A stretch of 64,000 bases of DNA from Carnobacterium mobile DSM 4848 (GTDB lineage Bacteria > Bacillota > Bacilli > Lactobacillales > Carnobacteriaceae), in assembly GCF_000744825.1 (NCBI RefSeq), contig NZ_JQMR01000001.1:1969501-2033500 (forward strand), read 5' to 3'. Below are positions 62,924-64,000 of the stretch, in pieces. Within the stretch, counting starts at the first letter, position 1. Every line of letters starts with the position of its first letter. The notes beneath the pieces are model-generated. The model was not told where the DNA came from. It made no database searches and saw nothing but the letters and a program-made list of their open reading frames with translations. Made by a program: the position numbers and the translations under genes.

Positions 62924-62937
62924 AGAAAGCGTTTACC
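62924..62937. promoter_or_regulatory. cre-like box upstream of the LysR gene
   Basis: Read on the minus strand, GGTAAACGCTTTCT matches the CcpA cre consensus at 13 of 14 positions. It lies about 70 bp upstream of the LysR start. Confidence 0.5.
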
Positions 62938-63189
62938 TTATATAATAAGTTTATCACATATAGGAAGAGAATAGATTAAAAAAGAATGAAACGATTGTAA
63001 AACTTTTAGAAAGATAATAAATTGCTATTGTAAAGAATCTATTTTGAATGAGTTGTTGAGCAGTTTACTTATTTGGCTCGCGAAAAGTTCGTAGAACCTG
63101 AGAATGAAAAATATTATTTATATGGGAAATAACGTATAGTAGTACTATAAAGTTAATCTAAGAAAAGAAAATTAACATAAAGGAGTTAA

Positions 63190-63264
63190 GTGGTTCGGCT
63201 TTTATCAAGTCGTTTTCAAAAAAGTCTATTTTGGTTAAAGTTTTACGGTATTCTCATCTCATAA
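63190..63264 (+). CDS. Possible 24-residue peptide
   Basis: A GTG frame (VVRLLSSRFQKSLFWLKFYG...) with AAAGGAG 4 bp upstream in the otherwise empty 62855-63339 gap. Basic and hydrophobic, it could be a small membrane peptide or chance. Confidence 0.2.
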   Translation: MVRLLSSRFQKSLFWLKFYGILIS

Positions 63265-63339
63265 AAAGTGATAAGATAGTTATAATTAAAAAGATGAATA
63301 TCGAAGCAACTCTTTAAATAAATGACTAGTGGAGGGAAG

Positions 63340-63744
63340 TTGTTAAAAATGAATATACTATTAAAAGAAGAAAATTATCTTAGTTATCTTTCCGCAGTTT
63401 ACCCAGGTGAAGAGTTTAAAAAAGGAAAAACGATTATTGGACAAAAAATTGGCGAAAACTTTTTCCATTGTATTTACATAGGAAAATCCTTTTTTGTGGT
63501 TACAGCTACCAGCACGGCAACGTTTGATTTTTATGACTCTTTTAAACGAGATCAAAGCGAGTTGTTGAATTTAGATATAAAAGAAAATCTATTTACCTTT
63601 AGGATTTTATTAACACTAAAAGAAAAAATAGAAGGGCAATATACCGTTACGGAACGAAAATTTAAAACGTCCAAACTATTACTGACAGATTTTAATAAAA
63701 AAAACACCAGAGATTTCATGAGTCGTCAAAGAATGAAGGACTAA
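63340..63744 (+). CDS. Hypothetical protein
   Basis: 134 residues from TTG 63340, or 131 from ATG 63349; GGAGGG lies 4 bp before the TTG but 13 bp before the ATG, so the TTG seems more likely. The protein is soluble and mixed alpha/beta (VYPGEEFKKGKTIIGQKIGENFFHCIYIGKSFFVVTATST in two strands), with a basic C-terminus ending SRQRMKD. I do not recognise a family. Confidence 0.6.
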   Translation: MLKMNILLKEENYLSYLSAVYPGEEFKKGKTIIGQKIGENFFHCIYIGKSFFVVTATSTATFDFYDSFKRDQSELLNLDIKENLFTFRILLTLKEKIEGQYTVTERKFKTSKLLLTDFNKKNTRDFMSRQRMKD

Positions 63745-63780
63745 AAGAAGAAAATCGATTTAGTCAGGTTTTTCTTTTAG
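63741..63780 (+). terminator. Possible terminator
   Basis: CTAAAAGAAGAAAA pairs imperfectly with TTTTTCTTTTAG. Confidence 0.4.
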
Positions 63781-63858
63781 TTTAAGAATGAATAAAAACC
63801 TTAGATTAAAAATAGAACCTAACTTTTCTAATGTAATTGTGAAAGGGAGATGAATGAA

Positions 63859-64000
63859 ATGCTGTTTATTATCGATATGCAAAATGATTACGTAGATAAT
63901 GAAAAAGGAAAACTTTCAGTGCCTAATGCAACCACAATTGTTCCAAACATTATACAAGAAATAAAGAAACAAGAAGAGCAAGGCGAACCGATTTATTATA
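63859..64000 (+). CDS. Isochorismatase/nicotinamidase-family hydrolase, N-terminal part
   Basis: 47 residues to the window edge. MLFIIDMQNDYVDNEKGKLS is the family opening with the catalytic Asp in DMQNDY, and VPNIIQEIKKQEEQGEPIYY follows. Members hydrolyse nicotinamide, isochorismate or related amides. GAAAGGGAG precedes the ATG at 63859; an in-frame ATG at 63850 is closer to the ribosome site and less likely. Confidence 0.8.
   Translation, partial: MLFIIDMQNDYVDNEKGKLSVPNATTIVPNIIQEIKKQEEQGEPIYY

Overview
The window is AT-rich DNA from a low-GC Gram-positive bacterium, most likely a lactic acid bacterium of the Carnobacterium/Enterococcus type. This rests on Shine-Dalgarno-led genes with TTG and GTG starts, many PTS permeases, CcpA-type cre boxes, an M-box Mg2+ riboswitch, a PyrR attenuator, and a branched-chain keto-acid dehydrogenase cluster with ptb and buk. 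The genus is inference. I saw no rRNA, tRNA, CRISPR array or intact transposase gene.

Region by region. 1-3.4 kb: a truncated ROK regulator diverges from a Lac-family PTS EIIC and a TIM-barrel-like protein. 2.9-4.3 kb: two near-identical 252-bp miniature transposon copies with ISL3-like ends flank an acetyltransferase gene. 4.4-6.4 kb: an M-box riboswitch leads into a frameshifted mgtE. 6.4-9.4 kb: a MarR-led operon of flavin oxidoreductases. 9.4-12.5 kb: a 52-bp tandem repeat, then codBA behind a PyrR-type attenuator. 12.6-24.9 kb: mostly single housekeeping or uncharacterised genes (GIY-YIG/DUF4357 protein, PAS plus degenerate GGDEF protein, DegV, a MutS2-like ATPase without Smr domain behind a candidate small RNA, aldo/keto reductase, cupin, rhodanese). 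25.0-28.6 kb: a second EIIC with an RpiR regulator and a MalY-type PLP enzyme, preceded by a perfect 24-bp palindrome. 28.8-37.1 kb: nagB, a FUSC protein, a PadR/DUF2812 pair, an FMN reductase, and decayed beta-glucoside genes. 37.2-39.7 kb: a DUF2871 membrane protein with a palindromic operator, and a drug-type ABC exporter.

39.8-44.8 kb is a cell-wall sugar recycling locus: cytoplasmic GH84 and GH20 hexosaminidases divergent from a MupG-type 6-phospho-N-acetylmuramidase under a cre box. 45-47 kb pairs a PTS_EIIC_2-type permease with a PanE-family reductase. 47.2-53.4 kb carries fetAB-like iron-export genes, a CapA-like lipoprotein, an FAD oxidoreductase/SDR pair and a metallophosphoesterase. 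53.5-61.9 kb is a catabolite-controlled 2-oxo acid dehydrogenase operon (E1alpha, E1beta, E2, E3), followed by a second PTS_EIIC_2 permease, ptb and buk. The end has a LysR regulator, a small hypothetical gene and a truncated isochorismatase-family gene.

The most interesting idea is that the PTS_EIIC_2-type permease occurs twice, once beside a PanE-family reductase and once inside a keto-acid dehydrogenase/ptb/buk cluster. Both partners act on branched-chain 2-oxo acids, so this permease family may move 2-oxo or 2-hydroxy acids rather than sugars. Three apparent single-base frameshifts (mgtE, the GH1 gene, and the beta-glucoside PTS remnant) either record pathway decay or are assembly errors.
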